Shown: positions 24,479 to 37,330 of the stretch, piece after piece | Numbering within the stretch: the first letter of the stretch is position 1 | Layout: every line of letters begins with the position of its first letter | Source of the DNA: Sipunculus nudus | Taxonomy: Eukaryota > Annelida > Sipuncula > Golfingiida > Sipunculidae | Direction of reading: 5' to 3' | DNA length: 64,000 nucleotides | NCBI GenBank assembly: GCA_026874595.1 | Contig: CM049321.1 | Location: 11,211,979 to 11,275,978, forward strand | Translations under genes and position numbers: made by a program | Notes under the pieces: generated by a model | The model's input: the letters and a program-made list of their open reading frames with translations, nothing else | The model's database searches: none | Told to the model about the DNA's origin: nothing

Positions 24479-24893
24479 CACTTATCTCAACTTGAAATTA
24501 TTAGATTTATATTACATTCACATAATTCATTTTATGTGAGTGTATATTTATTCTTAAAAATACTTAAACAGTTCAGAATGAATATTAAAGAAATAAAATG
24601 AAGAAAAAGAAGAAAGAAAACATAAAAAGGAGTTAAAATTTGCCATACATAATGCCTGTTTTTCCTGGAATAAATGAGAATTCTCATTTTTCCCAGGTTT
24701 AAATTTCAAAACTTAATTCCAGTCTCTCCTTGGAAAAATGAGAATTCTCAGTTTTCCCAGGACAGACTGGAATTCTCATTTTTCCCAGGAAGATTGAGAA
24801 TTCTTTTTTCCCCCAGGAAGAACAGGAATCATTTCAAATCATCTCTTGATTCTCATTTTTCCCAGGAAGGTTCTGGATCTTCCCAGATTCTCA
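24277..24893. mobile_element. TIR MITE rich in GAATTC palindromes, copy 2, with internal TA microsatellite
   Basis: It shares GAACAGGAATCATTTCA, CATCTCTTGATTC and the end GGATCTTCCCAGATTCTCA with copy 1. The TA microsatellite lies inside this copy, between GAATTC-rich blocks. Confidence 0.55.
24414..24472. repeat. AT microsatellite
   Basis: About 58 bases of uninterrupted AT repeats inside a GAATTC-rich MITE copy. Confidence 0.97.
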
Positions 24894-25179
24894 ATCTTCC
24901 CTTGACATATATACCCAGGCTAAATGGCTGTTGGGTATCTGATATTGCCAGTTATTAGATGTATTTGTTCTGTGGTGGTGTCTTTCACCATTATTATGTG
25001 ATAAATGAGTTCAGCAAATGATTCATTAAGGCTCATTTGTTTCCAGCAAAGCTATTTTTCTATTAATTATATCTCATCTAAATGTTAATTGAAATAATTT
25101 GTCTCTAGGGGATGACAGAAATGTTGAAAAGGGATATGATAAATGAGGGTTTTCTCTTGCATGCACTATTTAAATTTTT

Positions 25180-26250
25180 AGCAAACCTGTAAGCTTATGC
25201 GATGGTGTGGCGTTGTCCAGCGAACGTCAGCCGTCGTTCGTTGTCTGTATGTTAACCCGTACTATCTTGAAAACGGCAAGAGTTAGCACCACAAAATTTC
25301 ATGCAAAAAAATTAGTCATCTAAAAAATCTATCGGATTTTGCTTATTTTTTTTGGAAAACTGCATTTTCTTAGATTTTATAGGGAAAAAGCTAAAAAAGC
25401 TTTTTAAAATCTTCTTCTCTGAAACTGTTCAGCCAAATTGTCCAGTATTTCACAGAAAGGATTCCTGAAATAATCTCTCTCAAGTTTGTTCGAATGGTTT
25501 AAGTTCAGAGATTTTTTGGCAGTTACAGGAAGTTGAACTTAGTCATGTGTCCAGAAAAGCATACTAAAATTACAATCTCTGAAACAGCTGGAGCTATCAT
25601 CACCAAATTTTATGCCAATGTTGGTCACATGAGTCGTATCTGAAATTGAGGAATTGGTGGCGCCACCTGCATTGGCCTTTTTTGTACAGGGGTCATCAGT
25701 GCTCGTATCACACTGAGGGCTACAAAAAACTTCTTTTCTGAAACCATACGGCCAAATTGTTTAATATCGCACAGAAATGATCCTAGGGTAGTGCTTTCTT
25801 AAGTTTGTTCAAATGGTCTCAGTTCAGTGACTTTTGGCTGAGTTATGGGACTCTGAATTTAGTCATATGCCATAACAGCCCATTTGACCTAAGTGGCTAC
25901 AAAGATCTTCTTCTCAAAAACCACTGGGCCAAATTCTTAAATCTTACATATTAATTTTCCTTAGATGTTGATAATTCAAGTTTGTACAAATGGTTTTGGT
26001 TCAGTGATTTTTGGCTGAGTTATGGGAAGCTTAACTTAGCAATTTTGCTGTATTTTCCCATATGAGTTAAAAACCAGCAAAACCACTGAGGTGAATTTGT
26101 TTAATATTTTACAAGAATAATCCCCTGAATAATACTTATAATAATTGTCTTTTATGGTTCCAAAGAATGAATTTCGGCTGAATTATAAAGATTGGATTGA
26201 GTGATTTTACCATATTTGTTAACTGTGTGAAGCAGATACATCTAGCCTGG
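25180..26250 (+). mobile_element. Family D element, copy 1 (5' part; 3' terminus not found)
   Basis: It starts TTTTT|AGCAAACCTGTAAGCTTATGCGATGG and resembles copies 2 and 3 internally (for example TTGGTGGCGCCACCTGCATTG near 25655). No 3' terminal hairpin was found, so the right edge is approximate and the copy is probably truncated. Confidence 0.55.
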
Positions 26251-26549
26251 CATCAGTTTATCAGCATTTGTTCCATCATTATGTCTCTAGACATTTAGAA
26301 TTCAGGTTATCTATTGACAAGAATGTTTTTTAAAAGCTTTTAAAAAATGTAGATTTATGATTTTATATATTCCTCATGCCAGGCTATGATTATGATCACA
26401 GGTATACAGCTCTCTGTGGGTATATAAAGATGGCTGTAAATGGATTATAAATAATTGGTATCCATACTCAACTTAATTAAAGATTTTGCCATCAGTGAGA
26501 TGTATCTGTATTTTAATTTTGCATTCAATATGCATCTGTAGTAATTTTT

Positions 26550-28063
26550 AGCGAACCTGTGAGCTAATGCGATGGTGTGGCAGAGTCTGACATCTGTACG
26601 TTAACCCATACTATCTCAAAAATGACTGGAGCTAAGCATCATGAAATTTAAATGCAAAAAATTAGCCATCTGAAAACTCTGCATTTTCTTAGATTTTATT
26701 GAGAAAAAGATAAAAAACCTTTAAAAATTATCTCCTCCAAAACAGTGAAGCCAAATTGTTCAATATTTCTCAGAAGTAATCTTTTATACCATCCCTCTCA
26801 ATTTTGTTTGAATGGTTCAAGTTCGGTGAAATTGGCCGAGTTACAGGAAGTTGAACTTAGTCATCTGTCCAAAAAAGCATACTAAAATGACAATCTCAGA
26901 AACGGCTGGAGCTATCATCACCAAATTTTATGCCAGTGTTGGTCACATGAGTCATATATGAAATTCAGGTATTGGTGGCGCCACCTGCATTGACCTTTTT
27001 TTGTACAGGGGTCATTGGTCATCTGCACATTAACCCATAATTTTTCAGGAATAGCAGGAGGTACCATCCCCAGATTTTATGCAATAATCTGTCACATATC
27101 AAATGTTGTGGGATTCAGCTTATTTTTTTGCTGTGTGCATTTACTTAGATTTTATAGGGAAAAAGCTGACAAACCTTTAAAAGTCTTCTTCTTGTAAACC
27201 GTCCAGCCAAATTGTTCAATATTTTACAGAAATGATCCTAGAGGCAAGCCCTCTCAAGTTTGTTCAAATGGTTTGCATTTGATAGATTTCAGAGGAGTTA
27301 CACAAATTTGAACCTAGTCATTTGGCCAAGTAAGCATTCTGACATAATAATCTCAGAAATGTTCCCTCAGTGCAGCCAGGTACAGGTCAAAAGTTCACTC
27401 AGTCTAGCCAGGTGCAGGTGTTGAGTTCATTCAGTGCAGTAGCCTGAGCTATAGCAATTTGTCACAGTTCACTCAGGGCAACTGACTTTCTCACCTAAGC
27501 TTGGTCAGTCTCATGCATCAGACTCAAGGTGAGTTTGATGTATTGGCCTGATATCTTGACCTGTCTATGTGTCTTTGATGGCTTTCTCGTTCACAAGACA
27601 GGTGTCGCCACCTACAATTACTTTTGCACAGTGTATGTGCCTGCTTATTTCTACAGAGAAATTTGATATATCAGCCTAAAATTGGGCATATTTATACATA
27701 CCGAATAGTTTTGTCATATAAAAGACTGGTGGTGCCACCTACAATAATTTTTGCACAGTGTGTGTCCCTGCTTATTTCTCAGAAGGGGTTTGATATATCA
27801 GTATGAAATTGGGTATGTATATGTATATGTATATATCTCTGATAGCTTCATTATATACAAGACTGGTGGGGCCAGCTACAATCATTTTTGTGTTGTGTGC
27901 ACCCATGCCAGAATTTCAGCAGTGATGTTTATGTAATTGTATCTTATTCAAAATGTTTAGTACTTGCATTGTTCATATACCTGAACAGTAATGGTCCAGC
28001 ATTGAAGCATTATACCTGGTGTATTTCCCAATGCACAGGTTCGCATTAGGCCTGTAGGCCTTG
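26550..28063 (+). mobile_element. Rolling-circle-like element, family D, copy 2 (complete)
   Basis: The 5' end TTTTT|AGCGAACCTGTGAGC has its inverse CACAGGTTCGC near the 3' end (28034-28044). After it come the palindrome AGGCCT-GT-AGGCCT and TTG before TTT. Several GGTGGCGCCACC-type palindromes lie inside (about 26974, 27600, 27729, 27866). The terminal logic matches families A-C with CTTG instead of CTAG. Class assignment is inference. Confidence 0.6.
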
Positions 28064-28429
28064 TTTAAAATTGGTTTACAATGTATTCTACTATTATTTG
28101 TTGATTTGGGCATGGTCTGAAAAAGTGTTATTCTATTATAGACTGACCAATTTTAGCTCCTTTCCACAAAGCTTTCTCACTTTGATGCTGTCCTGTGTAC
28201 TTTCAAATACACTAAAACCAGGATATGTCACAGTTTGCATACATGTCAAAATTTTGCCTGCTCATGTTACCAAAACAACTATCTTTATGGTTTTCTTATC
28301 AATAGTTTTACATTGTTACGTCATAGTATATCTTAAAGCTGCCCATTCACGTATCTATTAACAAATAAATATATATGATATCTGGCTTCCTCTGTGTATG
28401 TATTACTGATCTAAGGGTAATTCTGGATA

Positions 28430-28805
28430 TAAAAGTTCTTATAACACCTCCGTGAAGAATGTATGCATGAACCTGTTTGTCAACAACAAGTTTGTAAATA
28501 CAGCAATGTTGACAAATGGGAAATACATTAATTTAACCTAAGGTGGTAGGTAGTATTTATGCAGGTTGAGGTAGTTGGTCACTTGTTGCAAAATGCCATT
28601 TGCAAAGCTCTAGCTGGCTTATCTGACTTGGCGCCAGATTACTGAAATTTTATTATTTTGGCGGACCCCCACATGTTATAAACTCGTTGATGTAAACAAA
28701 ATGAGCAGTCTGTGTGCGGTGTTAGTAACATTTTCTGGCCTATTTTTATAAAAGCTCCAAGGGCTTACCTTTAGTTTATAAAGGTATAGGTGATTAGGCC
28801 CCTAT
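28430..28805 (+). repeat. Dispersed repeat family H, copy 3
   Basis: AAAAGTTCTTATAACACCT at the left, GCAAAATGCCATTTGCAAAGC, ATGTTATAAACTCGTTGATG and GGTATAGGTGATTAGGCCCCT at the right. The most complete copy. Confidence 0.6.
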
Positions 28806-31800
28806 AATGTCAACCTATTACACCATATATTAATGGAGAGTCTATAAGTCCAGATATAGAAATGAATAATATGACAAATAAATTAAAATATAAATCTGTT
28901 TTATTTTTTCTAAGTCCAAGCCGCTGCTGATATAAGAACTATAAATATACCATGATAGTTGATACGTACTGTGGTTGCCCTCATATTTGTGACATTAACC
29001 TTTTCAGTGTCCTGTGAGTATTCCATTTTCATGAACTAACCTTACACAGAGTATATTCAGTATTGTATTAAAAAATTATATGAAAAATGTGTGCACAAAA
29101 GCTTAACAACCGCACAAGGACCAAAGATAACATTGACTGAGGGATGTGATATCTCAATCACGCGAGTGGAGCAAATAGAAATCCAGAAAAAATGGCTTCA
29201 TGTTTTTTGTTCTTACAATAACTATGACATCACATCTGGTCCCTCTCGAGGCATAAATATATTCATTAAAGAAGTTCTCCTTGCATATACATTTCTCTGA
29301 GTGGCTCAAGGTTGCTTGTATTTAAGGGTTCGAATAGTGTGTATGCCTGTTAATCTGAACTGAATCTCAACTATAGTTACATTACTACACCAAGGGGAAA
29401 TTATTGTTCTTTAATTCCTGATAATTTGATATATATCAATTATTATAGCAATTGTTGAACATCCAAGATATATTATTGTTCATAATATCAGTCTTTTCTT
29501 TTGCCTTCAATGGTAGGAGCTCTTATTCTCAATAGTTTTATTGTTGCTATATATCTCATCAATTTGAAACCCTCGCAAACAAACAGACAACCATATTATA
29601 CTATTAAGGACATCAGATAAAAAGTGAATGAACATACTTTTGATTTAGTTTCACATCAGGTGTATAAATTGAATACTTTGAGACAGGCTTTGTAAATTGT
29701 TTGCCCTGCCGCATGACATCCCGTGAAAGCAGCGAAGAGAATATATGACTGTAATCAAGTAAATGTTGAACTGCTGCACTTTTGTTAATTGAATTCTGGT
29801 GATACCAAAAAACAGATCTTTATTATACTCTTTAATCATGGTGTTAAGTTCTACTCTTAAAGCTAAGTGTGATATAATGTTTGGCATTGGTCAACTGAGG
29901 TGATGAAAACATTAAGACTCTCACTTCACCATTATTTAATGGATGTTTATCATTGTGACTTAAAATTAAGGTTTGAAGAAGTTAATCTGCTAAAGACTAG
30001 CTGCTCTTCTTTAAAATTAATCGTTTATGATTTTTTTTTAAGTTTATGTTATTCATATATCATATCATATACACATATTAATAAAGAAATTTTGTTACTA
30101 TTTCAGTTCACCATCGATCTCATTTAATTATATGTCAATAGGGATGTTAGAATGCAGAAAATTGATTCATTGAATTGCAACCCAGTGAATTATTTGTTAT
30201 CAACTCTTCATCTTTGAATCAATTTGTTTTGATTTTTTTAAAGTACCACCTGGAAAGCCTCTGTAAGCTCTCAAAGTTGACAGAACAGGGGGTGATGTCG
30301 AGGCATATTTATCTTGTATGTGCCCTAGATTTAGCTTATAAAAACACTTGCCTTTAGAAAATTCCATGTGTATAGAAAAAAATGGTGGTGATTAACTGAG
30401 GGAGCACTATATTTTTTCCTTTATTTGCAAAAATAACTTACATCCATGGTTGTAAATTGTTTGCTTTTATATAAAAGGAGTCTAAACTGTTACTATGTAA
30501 ATAATAATGAATTGAGGACTGAATCAAAGGTGTAAGAATTATTTATTGAATGGAGTCTTGTCCCCTCACAATTCACAAGTCTACATGTTAATAATATTTT
30601 CTTTATGTTAGAAGTAATGTCTGTAGCATTGCATGCTGAAAATCAAAACATTGATATCTTATATGTTGCCTGCAAATCACAGTTTGTTATACTTTTTTTA
30701 TATAAATTAAGCAGGTAGGTTAAATATTGATTTGGCAAATGGAGGAACCTTCAGATAGTCATATAAATAATAAAATAAATAAATGTGTAAACCAATTTGT
30801 CTCGTGTTTTTCTCTTTTTGTTTCAAGAAGAGAAAAAAATGCATACATTATAAAAACTAACAGTATGTCCATGATTTTGAAATGACATCCAGATTTTACT
30901 TTGTACGCAAAATTGCAGCTACCATAGGCAGTTTAGAGAAACTAAGGGAATAAACCTGTCAGGGTTCAATGGATGTATAGGGCTTGGGGATGGGACAAGA
31001 AATTACTCTGAGGACAGTATAATTGATGGCAAGGGGATGTTTTAGCTGCAAATTTTAAAGTGGAATAACGCTTTTTTAGATTTTACCCAAATCCTTAAAT
31101 TATAGTATATTATCAAAATATTCCATCGCAGATACATGCTGCTGTGAGTTTTGCCTAACACATTTGTGGCAAGGAATGAATTTCTAGGTGTTTATATGGG
31201 ATTTTACAGTAAATGACAAATAGAGCCTGTGATCGTGACCGTCAGGCAAAGAAATGTTTATTGTAATAGACTCCTTTGTCATGGACATTAATTGTATGAC
31301 ACATATATGACCTTTTTGTTCAGCTGCAGGATCAGTAGTAGGGATAGAATTTCTCTAGATTTGCTTCTTAAAAATAAGAGCTTGTGATACCATATGACAT
31401 TTGTCTGATATTTATATAACAAAGGTGAGTTAGCTCTTTGAAGACTTAGATTCATGAAATATATCTTATTATCAGAACAACTGTAGAGATACATGCCTTA
31501 ATTGCATTCACTTTGGTAATTCTAAATGCCTTTGAAGTTGATATTATGACAATCAGCAAGCATTCACCCTTACAATTAAATAAATGTACATAGATTTTTC
31601 TTTTCAAAGCAAGATGATTGAACGCTTATATTGCTTCGTACTCTTGCCCCAAATTGAAGCCAACAGTATTTTTTCTTCATTACCAGGCGACCTGTTGAAG
31701 CCTCGTTGGACATACTGAATGATTTATCAGGGGGATGATTATTTCTCAAAAAGTGACACTTTGGTAATCAGACAGAAATATTAATGTCTGCATTATCTGA

Positions 31801-32637
31801 ATGTCACTCAGTGCTGTTTGTGGCCAATAGTGACAAACAGTGATTATTGGTATAACTATAATGGATATATCTCCTGGCTTTGAATAAATCAGATTCTTTT
31901 TCTTAATTGGTTTCCTGTTTATGGATACTGTTGTTTCTCATTTAGTCACATGAACCAGGCATGGATGTCAGCACTGCACTGTACCATCCATTTCTGTTTG
32001 TTTATCAGGCCTGGGGCTACAAACTACTAATGTAACATGTAGACACCTCGATGCCAGCCAAGTTCTGCTTGTGATTTAAAGCAATGACCTTTGGTATTTT
32101 GTATTCATTGTTGCTTATAATAATAGATATTTACATTTACAGACATTATTGCTGTGGAAAAAGTTACACTTTACAGTATTTCATATAAAAAAAAAAAAGA
32201 ATAATTTATCAGTAGTTATTAATTAAATATATTTTCGCAGCCATTCATTGCAGCCACTTGACTTTTTGGAGGAAAGACTTATGTATATATACCTGATAAT
32301 CAAGACAACTTGTTAAGCTCGAGAACTTTGAATTTACTAGTCTTCAGTTTAGAGTTGGCTGTTTTATAAAAATTAAAATCCAGAAGGCTAATTGATAACA
32401 TATGCCGTTCATAGGATGATTACATTCACTAAAAAGACACATTGCAGCCAACAGGCCATGGACCTATCCTAATAAAGGTTCTTGAGAAGCTGTGAGACTA
32501 CCCTACTGGGCAAAAACATGTTTTCTGGATTCTAAGGGAGATTCAAAGGAAGAAAAAAGAAATAGCTAGGACTTTACATAGAGTGCAGAATGAACTTATC
32601 TTAACAAGAAGCAGTTTTATTTCATCACTGGGTTTTT
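28806..32637. other. Long AT-rich stretch without recognised elements
   Basis: The longest run of intron 1 without an assignable repeat. No protein-like frame or RNA gene was seen. Confidence 0.5.
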
Positions 32638-34283
32638 AGCTAAGCTGACTATAAGTCATCTGAGCTATAGTCGTGGTCCTTTGTCCGTCGTCCGTCCGGC
32701 CGTCTGGCCGTCCGTCCGTTAACAGGGCACGTTTAAAACTGTTGGACCTACGAATCCAAAATTCTGCATACCATTAGATGTCCCCAAAATCTCCTACATA
32801 CCAAAAATTGGGTCATTAGAACTTCGTTCCTTCGAGATATTAAGGAAAAACCTCCGTTTTCCATAAAAAAGCCATTGTTACACTTCAAGGCTGCCTAATA
32901 TCAAAACCACTGATCTGTTTTTAATCAGATTTAGTATTCATATTCTTCCATACATTTTCTGTGCACATACCAAAAATTAGGTCAGTATTGGGTATTATTT
33001 TGAAGTTATAGGCCCAAATATAATGCAATTTTTTAAAAATCAGGAAATATATTTGCTCACTTAACATGAGAATTGCTGAAGCTGGAGACCTTTTTTTCAG
33101 GAATATAACTTAATTAAATAAAGATTCAATTGTTTACCAAAAATTAGGTCTGAATTTTGCAAATTTTTCAAGTTATTAGCATAAATAAAAAATCAATACC
33201 TTAAATTTTGTCCAAATTTGGCAGTGGCACGTTTTTTCCCTGTAAGTACTGTTGATTTTATTTTCACAGCATATATACATAGGGATTTATTCATTTAAAA
33301 TCTGGAATTTCAAAGAATTTTTTTTAAAAGAGTAGCTTTTATTCAAGTTTTCATACACCATGTCAAGTGTTGTTTACATCTGGCCCACCTAGTAGTACAG
33401 CCTTCACTTGCATTATGTAACCCACCCCAGGCAGCTGGCCTTGGCCCAGCTTGGCCACTACTAGCAGGCTTCCCCTCTGCCCTGCACTCACCCCCCCCCC
33501 CCAGCTGGTGCATAAACTAGATGAATGTTATAATTTTCTGTATTTTATTTTATTCTTGGACATGCTACATTTTAGATTTTGTATTGTACCACCAGGGTTA
33601 CAATGATTAAAGTGCACATTTAATTGTGTCCACAAAGTGATGTATTGCTATGAAAGTGTGGATGTTCATCAGATAAGTAATGCTTTACTTCAGAAGAGTA
33701 AAACTTCACCAGATGTGAAATTGACTATTAATTCCAGTAATTAATTATAGCTGAGATTGTAATTAGCATAATTATATTGTTTGTCCCTCATTCAACCAAC
33801 AGTGTGTATACTTTATTTGAAAAGATGTTTTTATTTTATCAAATGTACTGAATCTTTTATTTTATTTCAGTGAATAAAATTAAGCATGTACTGAAAACTC
33901 CAATGTGCAAAACGTTTTAATAGGGATTCAAGGAATAATTTTGTAGATGCCATGTTGTTATATATAAACTTAAATGCATTATTCCCTTGAAAGTGAAATG
34001 AAGGTATTAGTCCATTCTGTCCACTTGCCTGTCCATCTGCAAATTTTTCATATGCATCACAGTATCTCAAAACTTTTTCTGTTTTTCTTCATGACAGTCT
34101 TGTCAGAGTATTAGTTTGCAATCATATATTGAGAACTTTACTATAACCAAGTAGGAGGGCCCTTTCCTCTTAGCTTCTCATATGCTTATATAAATAAAAA
34201 ACATTACAGTAGAATATTTTTCATATTTTGCATTTGCAAAAATTTCAAACTTAAGCTGGTTGTTGTGACCCATGGGTCCTTTG
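32638..34283 (+). mobile_element. Rolling-circle-like element, family E, copy 1
   Basis: The 5' end TTTTT|AGCTAAGCTGACT folds against AGTCATCTGAGCTA, followed by CCGT-rich sequence and GGCACGTTT. The 3' end has TTAAGCTGG, the palindrome GACCCATGGGTC and CTTTG|TTT at 34283. A second family E terminus occurs downstream at 34845. Body sequence is shared with the copy at 47730 almost throughout, including the AGCTTGGCCACTA block and a C-run near 33490. Confidence 0.62.
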
Positions 34284-34845
34284 TTTATATTCTGGATTCT
34301 CAACATCATTGTTTGGCTAAAACTGAATAAATACCAGACATGCCATTATAAAATTTCTTGCATAAGAATGGGAATTCAGGTAAAAATGAAAGTATTTGAA
34401 TACCAGTGCAAATACTTTCAAAATGTATTCATGAATGCATTCATGAATATATTCTATAATATTATTTTAATAATCATTTCAGTTATATTTTATTAAAAAA
34501 ATCATATGATTCTCTTATTATTTTTAATAAAAATTATATTTGGCACAATATTTGTTATTAAATTTTAATAGTTAGTTAAACTCTTTATCTTATATGTGCT
34601 GCTTATCAGTTATATGGCCAAGTCAAAATCTGTATGACAGTGGCACTCCATTTGTTAATAAAATAAATGAAATCAATCTCTTCCCTGTCTCCAAAGAAAC
34701 TATCAAAATCATACATAAGCTTAACACTAACAACTCATAATACAGCTTATATTTATTTCCACTCAAAACCAGCATGTGCCTCATTTCAAAATCATATTTT
34801 GTTATCTTATATAACAGCTGAGCGCTGTGACCCATAGGTCCCTTG
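34284..34845 (+). mobile_element. Segment ending in a second family E 3' terminus
   Basis: The right end reads ACAGCTGAGC, GTGACCCATAGGTCCCTTG|TTT, the family E terminus with one mismatch in the palindrome. The intervening 560 bases do not obviously match other E copies. This is either a 3' fragment of another copy or flanking DNA taken in by end-bypass. Confidence 0.4.
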
Positions 34846-35247
34846 TTTTTTCTCCCTTAGCCCCAAAGCTATATATTACTTTAAAATCTTTTTTGGCCCC
34901 TGCTTAGGAATTTGTGTTTGTCTGTACATTTGGTCTCTAGATTATTAAGCCTCTGGTGAGAACATGGGCTGCTGGCAGGAAGTCAAATCATCGTAAGCCA
35001 TAAACACTCACACAAGCTTCACCCACAGGGAGTTCTTTGAGAGTGGTAGATATTTAATGGCAGTTAAATATTCTATAATTCTGTGATCCTGTCCACATGT
35101 ATGTCATAGTATTTTATGAATATATAGAGGTTATCAGCTGGGATGATAAAGTCCTCTAATGAAGGGCTTGATTGGCAAAATGTTATTTGACTCTTGGGTA
35201 ATATTATCTGATGGCAATAAAATAGTATTCCTATATCCTTGATTTTT

Positions 35248-36943
35248 AGCTAAGCTGACTATAAGTCATCTGAGCTATAGTCGTGGTCCATTGTCCATTG
35301 TCTGTCCGTCTGTCTGTCCGTCCGTCCATAGATGTGGCACGTTTTGAAACCGTAAGACCTAGGAATCCAAAAGTCAGCATAATGTTAAATGTCCCCAAGA
35401 TCTCCTACCAAGCCGAAAACTGGGTCTTTGCGACTTTGTTCTTTTGAGAAACTAAGGAAAAACCTTAATTTTTTATTAAAAACATATTTTCACACTTCAG
35501 GACTGCCTAATATCAAAACCATGCACTCATCTGTTTTTCCTCATATTTACCATAAATATTCCTCTATATAGTTTCTATGTACATGCCAGAAATTAGGTCT
35601 GTATTGTATAATTAAAAAAAGTTATGGGCCCAAACATATTGCACTTTGTAAAAAATCAGGACAAATATTTGGTCACTTAACACAAAAAATGTTAAAGCTA
35701 GGGACTTTTTTCAGTAATATAACTTAAATTAATCAAAATTTAATTTATTACCCAAAATTAGATCAAAATCTTTTAAATTTTTAAAAATATTAGCAAAAAT
35801 ATAAAATTGGTACCTCTTGGTAATTCAAGATTAGCAAAAATATAAAATTGGTACCTTAAATTTTGCCCAAATTTGACCATGGCACGTTTTTTTCTCGTAA
35901 GTATAATAATAAAATAATTAATAAAATAATTAATAAAATAAAAATAATTCTAATTTTTTAGATGCTCTAATGTATTTGCATATTGTATATCCAAGACCCC
36001 ACTCTAGCTCATTACAGCCTTGCCTAGGTAATCTTATTAGTGATGCAGCACTGGCAGAACACCCCTGCTGTAATAAACATACACTTATTCTCATGGGCCC
36101 TACCCTAACACCCCCCCCCCAGTTCCCCCCCCCACCACCACCACCACCATCACCAGTTATATTGCATTACATGGTTTGTTTTTGTCAACTGTATTTCTTT
36201 AAATGTAAAGCTGTTTTTGATCCAATGTGCACAGCTTTTCTTGAAATATTAATTCAAGAAGTAATCCAAGAGATGGCACGTTGTTCTGATGTAGCATTTT
36301 TAAGAAATTATTTCCTTTTAAATAATTAAACAAAATATAATTTAACCCATCAGTAGGCATAATTTGATAATAGATGAAACAAATCATGGATAAATAAAGG
36401 TGTAATTTAAAATTGAATTTTTGAGTGTTATTTTCATATATTTTTTGCTGTGCAAATTTAAAAAAATATATTTTATAAAAAAAAAAAAAAATATATCTGT
36501 GTGCATAATGTGATGTTACCTGACTAAATTAAGTATTAATGTTGATGCAGTTTAGATTTGTGAATCAATTTAAATATTCAGATATATATGATATACTGTT
36601 AATATATAGATAAATTCATAAACTTAAAAATAATGACTTAACAAAAGAAAAAATAGGATCTAATGCAAATATTTGTTCATTATATTCCTGTCTCATTTAA
36701 ATTTAATTTTATCCTTTACGTATATGCAGAGGTACTGTAATTCCCACCAGTCTCTGTAAGCACCACTGAATTTAATTCTGTATTTATATGCATAGGTGTT
36801 GTAACTCTCCCCCCCCCCCCCTGTCATTGAGCCCTAGTTTCTGAGCATTGAGGATAATATTTTTATTGCAACTTCAAAAAATCTATGGTGATGCAGTTAT
36901 AACTGTCATAATCAGCTGAGCACCATGACCCATGGGTCCCTTG
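35248..36943 (+). mobile_element. Rolling-circle-like element, family E, copy 2 (complete)
   Basis: TTTTT|AGCTAAGCTGACT at the left. At the right, TCAGCTGAGC (the inverse of AGCTCAGCTGA), then the perfect 12-base palindrome GACCCATGGGTC and CCTTG|TT. C-runs occur near 36109 and 36808. No coding capacity. Confidence 0.65.
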
Positions 36944-37330
36944 TTATGTTTTCTGTTTATATCAGAATAGATAGAAAACAGATAGAAATTGAGAATTTGT
37001 ATCAAATAATATCAATTGGGTGCCACTCAGAGACAAAGGATTGGTATTCAGTTTCTGGTTTGAGAGAAAATATTATTAGTCGTGGCATCTTACCTAATGC
37101 TTAACTCCGGCTGCAGTCGTGGGGGAAAAATATACAGGTTGTCAAAGACAAGTTACATAAGGTTCCTACTTTTTCGTACTTTCTTAGTCTGAATTCCGCT
37201 TTTCCTACTTTTTCTTGAATTCCTGTTTTTTTTAGGACTACTATTCTGTTTTGCTATGTAACCTCCAAAGTAAAAAAGCTGTGAATCAATGAAAAATGTC
37301 TTTGTTCTTATTCTACTGTTGTCCAATTTT

